In this document: positions 10,686 to 21,484 of the stretch, one piece after another | Layout of the letters: each line of letters starts with the position of its first letter | Numbering within the stretch: position 1 is the stretch's first letter | Assembly: GCA_030323885.1 (NCBI GenBank) | Contig: CM059187.1 | Coordinates: forward strand, 127,763,525 to 127,827,524 | Direction of reading: 5' to 3' | Origin: Branchipolynoe longqiensis | Taxonomy: Eukaryota > Annelida > Polychaeta > Phyllodocida > Polynoidae | DNA: 64,000 nt | Made by a program: the position numbers and the translations under genes | The notes under the pieces: generated by a model | What the model was told of the DNA's origin: nothing | Databases searched by the model: none | The model's input: the letters and a program-made list of their open reading frames with translations, nothing else

Positions 10686-11358
10686 CAACGATCGATAGGC
10701 TTACTCCTTGTTTGATACGATCATTTGGCCGTGCAGTACGTCATACTGCTTAGCTCATGACCTCTGGCCGTGATTCACTGCTCTAAGCCTGAACAGCCCG
10801 CCTCCTTTCCACTGATCGCCTCTAAGAGACTGATAACCGAAATGGCCTCGTTCCCATTTCACTTAGTGCGCGAGGACTGCTGAACAATAATTGGCAACGC
10901 CATATTGAGCATCATCGTAAGGCTAGCCAATGTATATATGATGTATAAGTATTATGCGAGTATAAAGGCGCAGAATGAAATTATATTATTACATTATTAA
11001 TATTATATTATTATTACTGTATATTTGGTGTGATGTCTGCAGCCTGCCACACTATGCGACCGGTGGCGCCAACACCGCCCCCTATTCGTCCATAACGTCG
11101 CGCCTAACTGTACAATATATGTAGCGCCTACGCCTTATGAATAGGTTCAGTCTTGAGAATAAGTTTATATATGTATGATGTATACCGCATTATACGAGTG
11201 TACATTATAGGGGTCACTGTATTGTATTATTATTACTATTATTATTATTCCTTAATATATTTATAATGCTGAACTGCGAATAACTTCAACGATATATAGG
11301 CTATTTATGGGTATGTTCAGCAATATATATATATATAATATATATATATATATATACA
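10686..11358. other. No gene; ATT microsatellites
   Basis: Mixed sequence with two loosely similar sub-blocks, each going from TATATATGATGTATA through TATACGAGT-like words into ATTATTATTACT runs (about 10930-11025 and 11165-11250). A TA run lies at 11325-11355, just before the pogo-like MITE. Confidence 0.5.
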
Positions 11359-11537
11359 CAGTAAAACCTCTCTAACCGACCACCTCCACAGATCGACCAC
11401 TCCCCCTATATCGATCCTTTTATTTGGGTCCCAACAATACCATTGTAACCATATTCTAACTCCCTAATCCGACCACATCCCTAAATGGACCACTTAACGT
11501 CGGTCCCAAGGTCGGTCGATTTAGAGAGGTTTTACTG
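11359..11537. mobile_element. Pogo/Tigger-like MITE, copy 1
   Basis: Ends CAGTAAAACCTCTCTAA, inverted on the right as TTAGAGAGGTTTTACTG. The interior has CCGACCACCTCCAC and TAAATGGACCACTT blocks. TA follows the right end; the left has CA. CAGT...ACTG termini with TA targets are characteristic of pogo/Tigger elements; the assignment is inferred. Confidence 0.85.
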
Positions 11538-12529
11538 TATATACATGTACATATATATCTATCGCTGAATTTCTTCACTGACAAGCTATAGGCCGTCAAG
11601 ATAATCATGTACCCCAAATAAGAGTGTTCAAATTTCCGCTCTTACAGTCCAATTATACAGCAATCTGCCTTAGAAACAAATGGATGGCAAGAATCATACC
11701 TGGTTTGGTCATCATGAGGCTTGTACTTATACATGTACAACATGAGTTTAAATGATATGGGTGGGAGGGGCACCAAGCCCAACTTCCGGTGTGGAAGCTG
11801 AAGCTGTGACCCAGCGTGCTGGGTGGCAGCTTTTCTGAGGAACCAGATGAACTCGGACTACCCGGATTTACCAACCCACCAACAGCATGACTTGCATTTT
11901 TTCAAATTTATTTCGCATGTACACAAGTACTTGTCTATTCACTATGACCTTATATTGCAGTTATTATACTGGTACTATAGTGCCCTCCCGATGAATAGAA
12001 GGCACTGCTATATCAAAGTAACGTACATATGCACATGTTATAGTAGATATAATAGTAATTCTAGCATATTCAAAAAACAGTTTAGGACATCGTCGCCAAT
12101 TCCGTTACCGACTTATACATGAAATTGAAACTGCAATTCGAAATAGCTTCACATTACATAGACAGGAGATGCATAATATATTGTCTGCGCACATTATATT
12201 GGAATTAAATCTAGATTTAGATTTTTCAATTTAAGGAATGCTGGGGTGCAGACAAGGATGGAGCCATACATGCACACACAGACATACACACACAGATACA
12301 CACATATATATATATATATATATATCTGACCATCCGAGCAGGTCTGGAGGCGGTAGTGACCAGACGCAGCTGGTACCAGGGTGGTCAGGAGTCACTCACA
12401 GGTGGCACCATAGTGGCAGAAGCAGGAACTAACTCCTATGACAGTAGGATAGTAGGTAATAACTAATATATAGAAGAGAACTGATAAGTGGTAGTGTCCT
12501 TGTTTATATTCCCATAATAGATTATAGAA

Positions 12530-12563
<34 letters not shown>

Positions 12564-12589
12564 TACATATACATATGTATATATATATA
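11538..12589. other. No gene; CA/TA microsatellites
   Basis: A CACACAGA/CACA run and (TA)n occur at about 12270-12325 and a long TA run at 12533-12589. Frames at 11653-11874 and 11823-12122 lack any family resemblance or splice context. Confidence 0.5.
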
Positions 12590-12781
12590 TAGTAAAACTT
12601 TTCTAACCGACCACCTCCAGAGATCGACCACTCCCATATATCGACTGCTTTATTTGGGTCTGAAACTATTACCTATACTATACCATTGGAACGATTAAAC
12701 AAACTCCCTAAACCGACCACCTCGCTAAATGGACCATTTAAAGCCGGTCCCATGGTTGGTAGATTTAGAGAGGTTTTACTG
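12590..12781. mobile_element. Pogo/Tigger-like MITE, copy 2
   Basis: Same internal order as copy 1 (GATCGACCACTCCC, ATTTGGGTC, CTAAATGGACCATTTAAA, TTTAGAGAGGTTTTACTG). The left terminus is TAGT instead of CAGT. The insertion sits in a TA microsatellite. An extra TGAAACTATTACCTATAC block near 12660 distinguishes it. Confidence 0.85.
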
Positions 12782-13267
12782 TGAATATAGATTGCATTTA
12801 TGTGAATATTAGTGAAAGTGTTGGTATCAGAAATACCCCCACCATGACTATTTCCCCGACTACCGCCAGCAAAGTAACCCGATGTTGGAAAAGTTATGAC
12901 CATCTAGGGCATGCTTAGGCGTACTATGAAGGTCTCTATTTGAGAAACTCTTGCAAGTCCACCCTAAATTAAGCTTCCCTTGTAAGTTGTAGCCCATTAA
13001 CTGTCCGAAAAAAAAGATCCCTCGTAAAGAAGCGGTTAATTTCCGCGCAGATCCTACAGCTGCCAGCAAGCAGTCCACCAACTCGGTATACAAATCTAAA
13101 ACAGAATGTGATTGAATAAATAATTTCCACCGCCAACCTGCCCTCTAACGGCAGTGGCAAGAACTAATGTTATGGGTACCACTGGCTCAGTGCGCATGCT
13201 CCGCAGAGTGAACTATAAATATTTAATAAATATCTGACGTGGCATAGGTTCAATGATGTTAGTTCCA
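12782..13267. other. No recognised element
   Basis: Ordinary sequence. Minus-strand open frames of 60-77 codons overlap here (12673-13160), but they show no domain or splice evidence. Confidence 0.45.
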
Positions 13268-13741
13268 TTAAAGCTGCATAGTCCGATGAAGTATCAAATT
13301 TAAAAAAAAAAAAAAAAAATCCAGAATTTATTCTACATATCCAACTTAGATACTCAGGCACTTATTAAACATTTGTTGCCATATAGAAGGGAACACCAAG
13401 TCAATGTAATAAAACCTGTTACTGCTGAAGCCTATGGTGTCATAGTTTTGTCATGCTTGCTAAAACTAATTTTACATGCCTGTGTTTCAAATATCTCAAA
13501 AGTTTTCCATCTAAAATAAAAGTTACTTCAGAGTAAAGTAAGGTAAATTGTAACAATCAATTTTTTTTAAATTTTTAAATTTTTTATTGAGGCTGTATTT
13601 ATACTGTCCATAGCATATAAGCCTGGGTATTCAGGCTTGTTTTCAATGCTGGCCATCTGTAGTGTTGGCGTTATCTTAATTTAACTTATTTATCTCAGAA
13701 AAATTACAGAAACTCAAAACCATCGGACTATGCAACTTTAA
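13268..13741 (+). mobile_element. MITE-C, best-preserved termini
   Basis: Left end TTAAAGCTGCATAGTCCGAT; right end is the complement of TTAAAGTTGCATAGTCCGAT. A run of 17-18 A follows the left end (about 13302-13319). Interior has ACTTCAGAGTAAAGTAAGGT. About 120 bp longer than the copy at 7761, from an extra block around 13555-13680. Confidence 0.9.
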
Positions 13742-13769
13742 ATGGAATGCAGTACTTAGAGTATGGGGA

Positions 13770-14140
13770 GCGTGTGTGCGCGTGTGTGCGCGAGAGAGTG
13801 TGTGTGTGTGTGGGGGGGGGGGTGCACTGAGTGCGGGATCAGGGCCTCTGCATGTCCGCCCCCTTTCCCTCCTCCCCTCTTTTCCCCCTCCCTCCCCCTC
13901 CATCCTTTATCCCCCTCCCTCCCCCGCACCCCCTTTAATAACAACTCCCCTGATTTAACAGATTCGCCTCCGCACACACAACCCCCCAGTCCCCCCTCCC
14001 TCCCCCGATAAACCTCACCACACAACCCTACCCATGCCACACAAACCCATATAACACCGCATCCCCCGCACACACACCCCTCGCCCCTCCCTCTCCCCTC
14101 TCTCCCCTCTCTCCCCTCCTCACACCCACCCACCCTCACC
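13770..14140. repeat. GTGTGCGCG tract then pyrimidine-rich tract
   Basis: GT/GC alternation (13770-13825) is followed by about 300 bp dominated by CCCTCCC, CCCCTCTCTCC and CACACACCC. A YY1-like AAAATGGCGGCCA lies just beyond, at about 14199. Confidence 0.85.
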
Positions 14141-14303
14141 GACTTCCTTTTCCTGCTGTGCCATGGCATCGTGATTGACAGGGCCGGTATTAAGGAAAAT
14201 GGCGGCCACGAGATCTGATCACGCTTTCATGTACGGCTAGAGAGGGCGGGTTTACGAACAGGTCAGCAGGCAAGCATTACAAACAACTCGCTATCTTAGC
14301 GTG

Positions 14304-14632
14304 ATCTTCCCTAGCTCTCCACAAAGCCTTCCGTGTAGAAGGTCGAGAGTTCAATTCCAGGTCGAGTGAAAACCAATGACTTACAACATTGATGCTTGTT
14401 GTTTTCTAGCAAGACGCTCGGCATTCTTAGGATAGGGCAAGGACTGGTTAGTTCTGTGTCAGGATAATGTGAATGAGTGGGATAATCGCATCGTGGTGCT
14501 GGTGGCCTGATTTTTCCTCTGGGGAAGCAATTTAAAGTTGCCATGAGTGCGCACCTTCAGAAGTCGGTGCCTGTTCTATGACCATAGATGTTGCTAGGAC
14601 GTAAAATTCCAACAACTAACCAACTTACTATA
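14304..14632 (+). mobile_element. SINE-A, full length
   Basis: Head with CCTTCCGTGTAGAAGGTCGA and B-box-like GAGTTCAATTCCAGGTCGAG, full body, and the diagnostic 3' end GATGTTGCTAGGACGTAAAA followed by CAACAACTAACCAAC. Confidence 0.92.
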
Positions 14633-14691
14633 TTAACGTGATCCTTCTAGCTCTCCTTTTGATGAGTACGCAACGCTTCTTCAAGGCCCGG

Positions 14692-15399
14692 TCACATACA
14701 CGTTAGTGAACGTAGTTGAACGTAGTGGAGGCTAACATAGTTGACCGTAGTGGAACATAGTTGAACATAGTTGAACATAGTTGAACATAGTTGAACATAT
14801 TGAACATAGTTGAACATAGTTGAACATAGTTGAACATAGTTGAACATAGTTGAACATAGTTGAACATAGTTGAACATACCAGCATACCAGCATCCATACT
14901 GCTCCATGATGAGAACGTGATAAGAACGTGTGGGCGCTGTGAGTTCCGATTTAAGCTTTGGACATGTTAAAAAGAGAGGTAGGTTTGAGGCAGATATAGC
15001 CTCTGTGATGATAATGTACTCTAGCATACTCTAGCATACTCTAGCATACTTCTTACTGTACTCTAGCATACTCTAGCATACTCTAGCATACTCTAGTATA
15101 CTTTGACCCGCACAAAACCTTGGTCATTCTGCCGTGGTCACATAGCCGTTAGTGGATGAAGGTGAACGTAGTGGAGGGTAACGTAGTTGAATGTAGTTGG
15201 ATGTACCGGGATCCGTGCCGTAACGTACCAGGATCAATACCATAACGTATTTATCTGTACTATTAGGTGGGTGATCAACCAAAACTTGGCGTACATTAAC
15301 ATAGTTTAACATAGTGATAGCGTGTTTCACCCACGTTAATCTATCCTACGTTCAACTTCCTTCAACTACGTTCACTGACATGTATGTGACCAGGGCTTA
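14692..15399. mobile_element. TIR-G element 3
   Basis: Inverted ends of about 38 bp: the left contains GGCCCGGTCACATACACG and TGAACGTAGTTGAA, the right its complement with GCCCTGGTCACATACATG. Interior: GTTGAACATA (10 bp) repeated about 12 times (14755-14877), ACTCTAGCAT (10 bp) about 8 times (15015-15098), then complementary AACATAGTTTAACATAG and CCTACGTTCAACTTC near the right end. No transposase. Confidence 0.85.
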
Positions 15400-15414
15400 A
15401 GAGTCTACTCTAAT

Positions 15415-15473
15415 TAGGAGCGCAGCTCAAGGTTACCGTAGATGTTGCTAGGACGTAAAATCCCAACAAACAG
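15415..15473 (+). mobile_element. SINE-A 3' fragment
   Basis: Contains GATGTTGCTAGGACGTAAAA TCCCAACAAAC, the last part of SINE-A, shortly right of TIR-G element 3. Confidence 0.75.
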
Positions 15474-15513
15474 AGAGACATCGTTAGCAGGCACTGAATT
15501 CACAATGTTGGTG

Positions 15514-15608
15514 TAATCCGATGGTTTTGAGTTTCTGCCATTTAAAAAAGGATAAATATCTTAGTGTAATGTTATCGTCTCTCTTATATTTTAGGTTGAA
15601 GTGACATA
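15514..15608 (-). mobile_element. MITE-C terminal fragment
   Basis: Starts TAATCCGATGGTTTTGAGTT and continues TAAATATCTTAGTGTAATG to TTTAGGTTGAAGTGACAT, matching the reversed right part of MITE-C. It breaks off into a G-rich tract (15615-15672). Confidence 0.65.
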
Positions 15609-15721
15609 TATCGTGGGTGGGGGTGGGGGTGGGGTGGCGGGTGGTCGGTGGGCGGTGGGGATGGGGTGGGTTGCACTTGCAAGGTGGTGTGTGACTATGT
15701 GCATACCTTCAAAGCAGTGTC

Positions 15722-15844
15722 TATCTGAAATGCCTATATTGCCAACTATCTGAAATGCCTATATAGCCAACTATCTGAAATGCCTATATTGCCAACTATC
15801 TGAAATGCCTATATTGCCAACTATCTGAAATGCCTATATTTCCA
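15722..15844. repeat. 25-bp tandem repeat, five copies
   Basis: Unit TATCTGAAATGCCTATATTG plus CCAAC, five copies with one or two changes only. High identity suggests recent amplification. Confidence 0.95.
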
Positions 15845-16011
15845 TGTCCCTACATTGGTTAAGGTTCATAATCAAATATGTTGGGGAGGAACACTGTACA
15901 GGCCTTGTGATCACTGATACAACGGCAGCTTTTTGATGGTAATGATTCATGAGGGTCAGTTTATAGATTAATATTTACCCAACAAGCGTTACTAATTTAT
16001 AATTTGGAAGC

Positions 16012-16200
16012 AACTGTCTATTTCAACGAAAGCATCACATTTTCGAAAGCAATGCATTTGTCTAGACTGGAACCTACATGTATCCAACTTATATATTGCG
16101 ACACCCATTAAGGATTTGTTGCTTAGAAGGATTCCTACGTCTATTTAATAGAAGGTGGGGTTCCAGAATGTTGACAGATTAAAGTGTCCCCAAATTTAAC
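16012..16200 (+). mobile_element. MITE-C fragment
   Basis: Matches the left-middle part of MITE-C in plus orientation: GAAAGCATCACATTTTCGAA, CATGTATCCAACTTATATA, TTAAGGATTTGTTGC and GTTCCAGAATGTTGACA. With the opposite-orientation fragment at 15514 this may be one rearranged copy. Confidence 0.6.
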
Positions 16201-16612
16201 TGTTTAAAATGAACATTCTTTGAAAATCCATTAAAGTAGAGTATAATTGTGAGAGTAATATATTTGAAAAAGAAATATAGAGGTGAACTAGGAGCGTGCG
16301 GCGGGGGAGGGGTGGGGACGGGGAGGGGGGAAGCTTCAAGGCGGAGGAGGCAGAAGGGAGAGGTGAAAGGGAGGGAGTGGGGGAGGAGGAAGAAGGAAGC
16401 GGAGTGGGGGAGTGGGGGATGGGAAAGAAGGAGGGGGAGTGGGGGAGGGTGAAGAGGACGGAGTGGGGACGGCGGAAGAAGGGGGTGGAGACGGGGGAAT
16501 AAGGATGAGCAAGTAGGGAAGGGGGAAGAAGGGATGGGTAGGGAGGGGGTAGGGAAGGGAGGAAGAGGAAGTGGAGAAGAGGAGGGAGAGGGGAGAGCAG
16601 CTCTGCACCTGC
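16201..16612. repeat. Purine-rich tract (GGGGAGG/GAAGGA)
   Basis: From about 16295 the plus strand is almost pure G/A with GGAGGGGGTAGGG-type words. Open frames on both strands are compositional. Confidence 0.85.
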
Positions 16613-16659
16613 GCCGATATAGCTAGAAGCTGGTGCCAGAAGCATGGGTTGAGGACTCA

Positions 16660-17080
16660 GAGGGTGGGTGTGAGTGGGTGTGAGTGGGTGTGAATGGGTG
16701 TGAGTGGGTGTGAGTGGGTGTGAGTGGGTGTGAGTGAGTGTGAGTGGGTGTGAGTGGGTGTGAGTGGGTGTGAGTGGGTGTGGGATGGGGTGGGTGGGTG
16801 TGTGTGGGTATGAGTGGGTGTGGGTGGGTGCGGATGGGTGTGGGTGGGTGTGAGTGGGTGTGGGTTGGTGTGGGTGGTTGTGGGTGGGTGTGGGTGGGTG
16901 TGGGTGGGTGTGGGTGGGTGTGGTGGGTGTGGTGGGTGTGGGTGGGTGTGACTGGGAGTGGTGGGTGTGGGTGTGGGTGTGGGTGTGAATGGGTGTGAGT
17001 GGGTGTGGGTGGGTGTGGGTGGGTGTGGTGGGTGTGGGTGTGAGTGGTGTGAGTGGATGTGGGTGTGGGGGTGTGTGGGT
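16660..17080. repeat. 10-bp minisatellite (GGGTGTGAGT)n
   Basis: About 40 copies of GGGTGTGAGT and the variant GGGTGTGGGT. Pro/His/Thr-rich frames of 190-340 codons on the minus strand are produced by the unit. Confidence 0.95.
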
Positions 17081-17089
17081 GGGGGCAGG

Positions 17090-17562
17090 GTGATGGTGAG
17101 AGGGCGGAGGATGGGGATGGGGAGCAGGGAGGAGTAGGTGGGTGAGGAAGTAGGGAGATGAGGCGCAGGGAGGGTTGCGTTCAGGTGGGGGTGAGGGGAG
17201 GAGGAGCAAGGTTGGAGTTGGGCGGAGGGGAAGTCAGTCACTAGGTCAGTGGAGGATCAATAATGTATTCACGACTACCTTCCTGCCAGTCCCCTCCCTC
17301 CCTGCCTGCCTGCCTGCCTGCCACCCGCCTCCTCATCCTCCCCACTCGGCACACCCTGCCTCGAAACTCCACCACACACACACACAACCAACCCCTCCCT
17401 CCCTTCTCCCCTTCCCCTATACACCATCGGCACACCGCCCCTCCACAACCAGCCCTCCCTCCACCTCCCCCTCCCCCCCTCCCACGCCCCCTCTCCTTCC
17501 CCTATCCACACTCGGCACACCGCTCCTCCACAACCAAGCCGTCCCGTCCCTCCTTACAAGCT
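17090..17562. repeat. Purine-rich then pyrimidine-rich tract
   Basis: GGGAGGAGTAGG-type words to about 17250, then CCCTCCCTGCCTGCC and CCTCCCCCTCC up to 17562. No gene. Confidence 0.8.
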
Positions 17563-17758
17563 CTCCTCTTGCTTCCAACACTGTACAATACGCCTCTTCA
17601 ACACCGACATTGCGACAGGCGATTTCTTTCTGGGTTCAGACTTGCAGATTTCTGCGTCTAATCCTTGGCGATGCCAGCAACTTCTCACTAGACTTTAAAC
17701 ATTCGCGCACAGCCTAGCTATGCTCTACCTTTAAGCATGTTTTATCCATTGCATTTCG

Positions 17759-17787
<29 letters not shown>
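17759..17787. repeat. (TC)n microsatellite
   Basis: About 14 uninterrupted TC dinucleotides. Confidence 0.95.
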
Positions 17788-17789
<2 letters not shown>

Positions 17790-17819
17790 CTCTCGCTATA
17801 TAAAATGTATATATATTAA

Positions 17820-18157
17820 GTTTGTTTGTAGTTTTTTACGTCCTAGCAACATCTAAGGTCATATCAGGACAGGTACCAACTTGTGACAGTGCGCACTCAT
17901 GATGACTTTATCGTGCTGCTCCACTGGAAGACCAGGCCACCAGCACCATGACCTGATATCCCACTCAGTCACATTATCCTGACACTGAGCAAACCAGTCC
18001 TTGTCCTATCCTAATAATGTCAAGCGCCAGGCTAGGAAGCAACAAGTATCAATTTGTAAGTCATTGGTTTGACTCGATCAGGGTTTGAACCCACGACTCC
18101 ATGATCTACCAACACGGGAGACGGATGCTCTAACTCATTCGGCCATCCCGTCCGATA
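17820..18157 (-). mobile_element. SINE-A, full length
   Basis: In minus orientation: 3' end complement TTTTTTACGTCCTAGCAACA at the left, body, and head complement CTCATTCGGCCATCCCGTC at the right. B-box complement: CAGGGTTTGAACCC. Confidence 0.93.
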
Positions 18158-18185
18158 TTATATATATTAAGAGAGAGTGCGAGAG

Positions 18186-18262
18186 AGACTGCAAAATTTA
18201 CATTACCATTGGAGAGATAGGGAGTGAGCGGTATTAGTATTATAGGGTCTTTGATAACACCA
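18186..18262 (+). repeat. Repeat H, truncated
   Basis: Contains GCAAAATTTACATTACCATT, GGAGAGATAGGGAGTGAGC and TATTATAGGGTCTTTG, the right half of repeat H. It abuts the SINE-A head at 18157 through a short GA/TA stretch. Confidence 0.75.
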
Positions 18263-18379
18263 AATGTGTACACATTGCTGTTTATATTGCCTTGACTTTT
18301 TAAAGAAAGGACAAATTAGAAAAAGAAACCTACCACCAACACTAAATATATACCTGACTCCACCCCCCAAAAAACACCA

Positions 18380-18446
18380 AAATGTCCTGATATGACCTTA
18401 GATGTCCCAAGGACTTAAAACTCAAAAAAACAACCAACCAAAACAA
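18380..18446 (+). mobile_element. SINE-A 3' fragment
   Basis: GTCCTGATATGACCTTAGAT followed by GTCCCAAGGACTTAAAACTC and an A/C-rich CAACCAACC tail. Confidence 0.8.
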
Positions 18447-18577
18447 AATCCCACACAAAAAAAAAACTGAACCTCACTCAAAATACCATTGACAAATCTG
18501 CAGTTGTATAACAACACCTCAAAGTGCTGCTACCGAATTCCCAATAACCAGCCACTACTGGGCGCATAACACTCACT

Positions 18578-19015
18578 GCCATGCGCATGCGCTCCTTCCA
18601 CCCCCCAACCCCCATCCCCACCCCCTCCCCCTCCCCCTCCCCCACCAGTACCCCCACCCCCACACCCTTACTCCCTCCCCTTACACCCCTACCCTCACCC
18701 TATCCGCCCAACCCTACCGTATCCCCCCATAACACTCACTACCATGCGCATGCGCCCCTTCCACTCACTACCGTGCGCATGCGCCCCTTCCACTCCTTGC
18801 GCCTCATCTCCCTACTTCCTTACCCCCTCCCCCTCCCCCACCAGTACCCCAACCCGCCACTCCACCCCCTCCCCTTACCCCTTCCCCCTACCCCCACCCT
18901 ATCCCCCCAACCCCTACCCCCACCTGTACCGCGCACCCCCACCCGTACCCACTACCTCCCCCACCCCCTCCCCCCTGCCCTCTACCCCGGCACCCTCACG
19001 CCCTCCACGCCCCCA
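18578..19015. repeat. C-rich tract with duplicated NRF1-like blocks
   Basis: Three ATGCGCATGCGC / GTGCGCATGCGC sites (about 18583, 18744 and 18772), each followed by (T/C)CCTTCCAC, sit in CCCCACCCC sequence; a CACCAGTACCCC block recurs at 18642 and 18839. This indicates a duplicated unit of roughly 160-200 bp. The palindrome resembles the NRF1 consensus. Confidence 0.8.
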
Positions 19016-19280
19016 CACACTGTGCAGCGTTGACTTCCGGGAGTGTGGAGCAGGCGCAAACGGGGTGTAAATGATAACGGACGTGCGGGTGTGCGCCTGT
19101 ATATAGAACTGGCGCCCGCCATCCTTTCACAACCAACTTTATCTGTTGGCCTCAGGGGGCACCGAGCTGGATTTGCACGCCGTGGTCCAACATAGTGGAA
19201 CCTCGCCCACAGCAGACCCACCGCTACTTAATCATCATGTGTGGGATTTGCATATTCCTCAAATTTCTCACCAGTATCAG

Positions 19281-20062
19281 GTCTTGTGTGGACAAATAAA
19301 AATGTCCCCCCCGCCACATCCCACCCATAATCGCACCCCTCCTCTTCTTCACATATAGAAATAACGGTTTTACTCTAAAAGCAAAGAAAAACAAATCAAA
19401 TTTAATTTTTTTTTTTTATTTATTCATATTTCTTTTCTTGCTGGGGGATGGTGCTGATTCAAAAATAACATTTAGCATGGACACTATTGAAGGACAGGGA
19501 GTCCTCTTGTGTGGAAAAAAAAATCCGCCTATACCACACATAATCGCACATCACACATCTTCAGATATAGAAAGAAATAAGTATTAAAATCTAAAAGCTA
19601 AACAACAAAAATCTAAATTGTCATTATTTCTTATTTATATATATATCTTTTTGCTGGGGGAGTTGGGGAGCTGATTCAAAAATAGCATTTAGCATGGACA
19701 ATATTGAAGGACGGGGGTAACAACTGGTAGGATATTGGCGGGATTTTGAGTCGTCTATGTGGAAAAAATGTCCCCTATACAACCCACAATCGCACACACC
19801 CCTCACATATAGAAAGAAGTAACTGTTAACTAAAACATTAAAGTTTTTATTTTTTATATATATTTTTTTATCTTAGTTAATTATTTATTGTTATTAATAT
19901 TTTATTAATATTGTTTTAAATTTTTATTTAAACAAATTAATTTATTATTTGTGTACATCCATTTTTTTACGGGGAGGTCCTGATTAAAAAATAACATTTA
20001 GCATGGACAATGTTGAAGGATGGGGGTAACAAACAACTGGTAGGATTTTGGCCGGATTTTGA
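19281..20062. repeat. Three tandem copies of a 220-310-bp unit
   Basis: Units begin near 19281, 19505 and 19754 with (C/A)T(T/A)GTGTGGAAAAAATGTCC-like sequence. Each continues through CCACCCATAATCGCACAC, CACATATAGAAA, an A/T-rich stretch, CTGATTCAAAAATAACATTT, AGCATGGACAATATTGAAGG. The third copy is expanded by an AT block and ends near GGCCGGATTTTGAGTGG. Not a recognised family. Confidence 0.85.
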
Positions 20063-20779
20063 GTGGCTTGTGAGTTGGTCTCTGCGGGTGTTGTAGCCTA
20101 CTGGCGAAACAGGAGGAGGAGGAAGAGAAGGAGAAGGAGATGGAGGGGATGCATCTTAACACCCCCCCCCCCCCCCCGCCCCGTCCGCGCTTCGCTCCAC
20201 TCCACCCCCACCCCGTCCGCTACTCGCCCCAGCCTCTGCGTGAGGCGTACTGCTGAGACTGACGCCCTGCTTGTGAATGCTTCACATGACCACCGCGCCA
20301 CCACGCACTAACTATTCGTCGATGGTTCCTCATCCCGGTGCTGATCATTAGAAGATTCCCATGGCTAGAGATGAAAGTGGATATATGGGTGGTGGGGATG
20401 GTGGTGGTGGTTGGGGTGCGTGGAGTGGAGTGGATCCATACATAGCACACACACACCCTACATATACACACTGTAGCTTAGGGGAGCTATGGATCTATTT
20501 CGCACAGTTTCTACATTTGGATCCCCAAGTGTGGCCGACCATACGCTGGTATAGGTTCCAGCCGGGCCTAACAAGTAACGCTAACAGAGCCGGGGTGAAT
20601 TGTTGGCACGGCGGCTTCTTTGACTGGGGACTTAAGACGGGCACTCCAATTACTCTGGTGGTCTCGGGAGACAAATAATTCATGGGGCGACAGAAGTTGA
20701 TAGAAAACACTCGCCCGATGATCTGGCGGGGAGGACGCGCCTGAATGGAGGCTCAGTGGTCGCTGTTATGTGGCATGAT
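20063..20779. other. No gene supported; C16 run and short simple repeats
   Basis: A GGAGGAGGAAGAGAAGG block (20110-20145) and a run of 16 C (20162-20177) precede ordinary sequence. The plus frame 20460-20678 and its complement look unusually free of simple repeats but match nothing I know. Confidence 0.4.
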
Positions 20780-21009
20780 TTATGGGTGGGGGGAGGGGGA
20801 GGGGCGAGGGGGAAGGGGCGAAGGGAAAGGGGGACCGTCAGAGAAGGATGTAGAGGCAGAGAGGATGGTCAGTGGACTGAAGCACATGAAACTGGTGGTG
20901 AGGTGAAGGGGGCGGTGGTGTTTGAGGGGGTGGGGGTAGGGGGCGGTGGTATGTGTGGGTGGGGGTAGGGGGTGGGCGTGAGAGGATAGGGAGTGGGGAA
21001 TGGGCGGCG
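20780..21009. repeat. G/T/A-rich leader of the purine arrays
   Basis: GGGGGAGGGGCGAGGG and GGTGGTGTTTGAGGGGGTGG words without a fixed period, leading into the GGGGAGCG array. Confidence 0.8.
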
Positions 21010-21240
21010 GGGAGCAAGGAGCGGGGAGCGGGGAGCGGGGAGCGGGGAGCGGGGAGCGGGGAGCGGGGAGCGGGGGGGGGGGAGCGGGGGGAGCGGGGAG
21101 CGGGGAGCGGGGAGCGGGGAGCGGGGAGCGGGGAGCGGGGAGCGGGGAGCGGGGAGCGGGGAGCGGGGAGCGGGGAGCGGGGAGCGGGGAGCGGGGAGCG
21201 GACAGCGGGCAGGGGGCAGCGGGGAGCGGGGACCGGGCGG
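21010..21240. repeat. 8-bp minisatellite (GGGGAGCG)n
   Basis: About 25 copies, most of them perfect, with one G9 interruption near 21075. Each unit has a GGGG run, so the G strand could form quadruplexes. From 21245 to 21484 mixed GGAAGGGGAGCGAGGC words bridge to the next array. Confidence 0.95.
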
Positions 21241-21484
21241 GGGGGGGGGGTGGAGTTCGGGAGGAGAGTGAGAAGGAAGCGGAGGGAAGGGAATGGAACG
21301 GGAATTGGAGAGACGGGGGATGGAGCTGTGAGTAGAGGGAAAAGGAAGCGAAGAGAAGGGAACTGGGACCGGGGAATTGGAGAAACCGAGGAAGGGGAGC
21401 GAGGCGGAAGGGGAGCGAGGAGGAAGGGGAGCGAGGAGGAAGCGGAGCGGGGGAGCGGGGGAGCGTGGGAACGGGGGGGGGGGA

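Noticed and set aside
20460..20678. Coding-like frame containing WPTIRWYRFQPGL
   Set aside because: Not low-complexity, but both strands are open over it, no splice sites decide it and I recognise no family.
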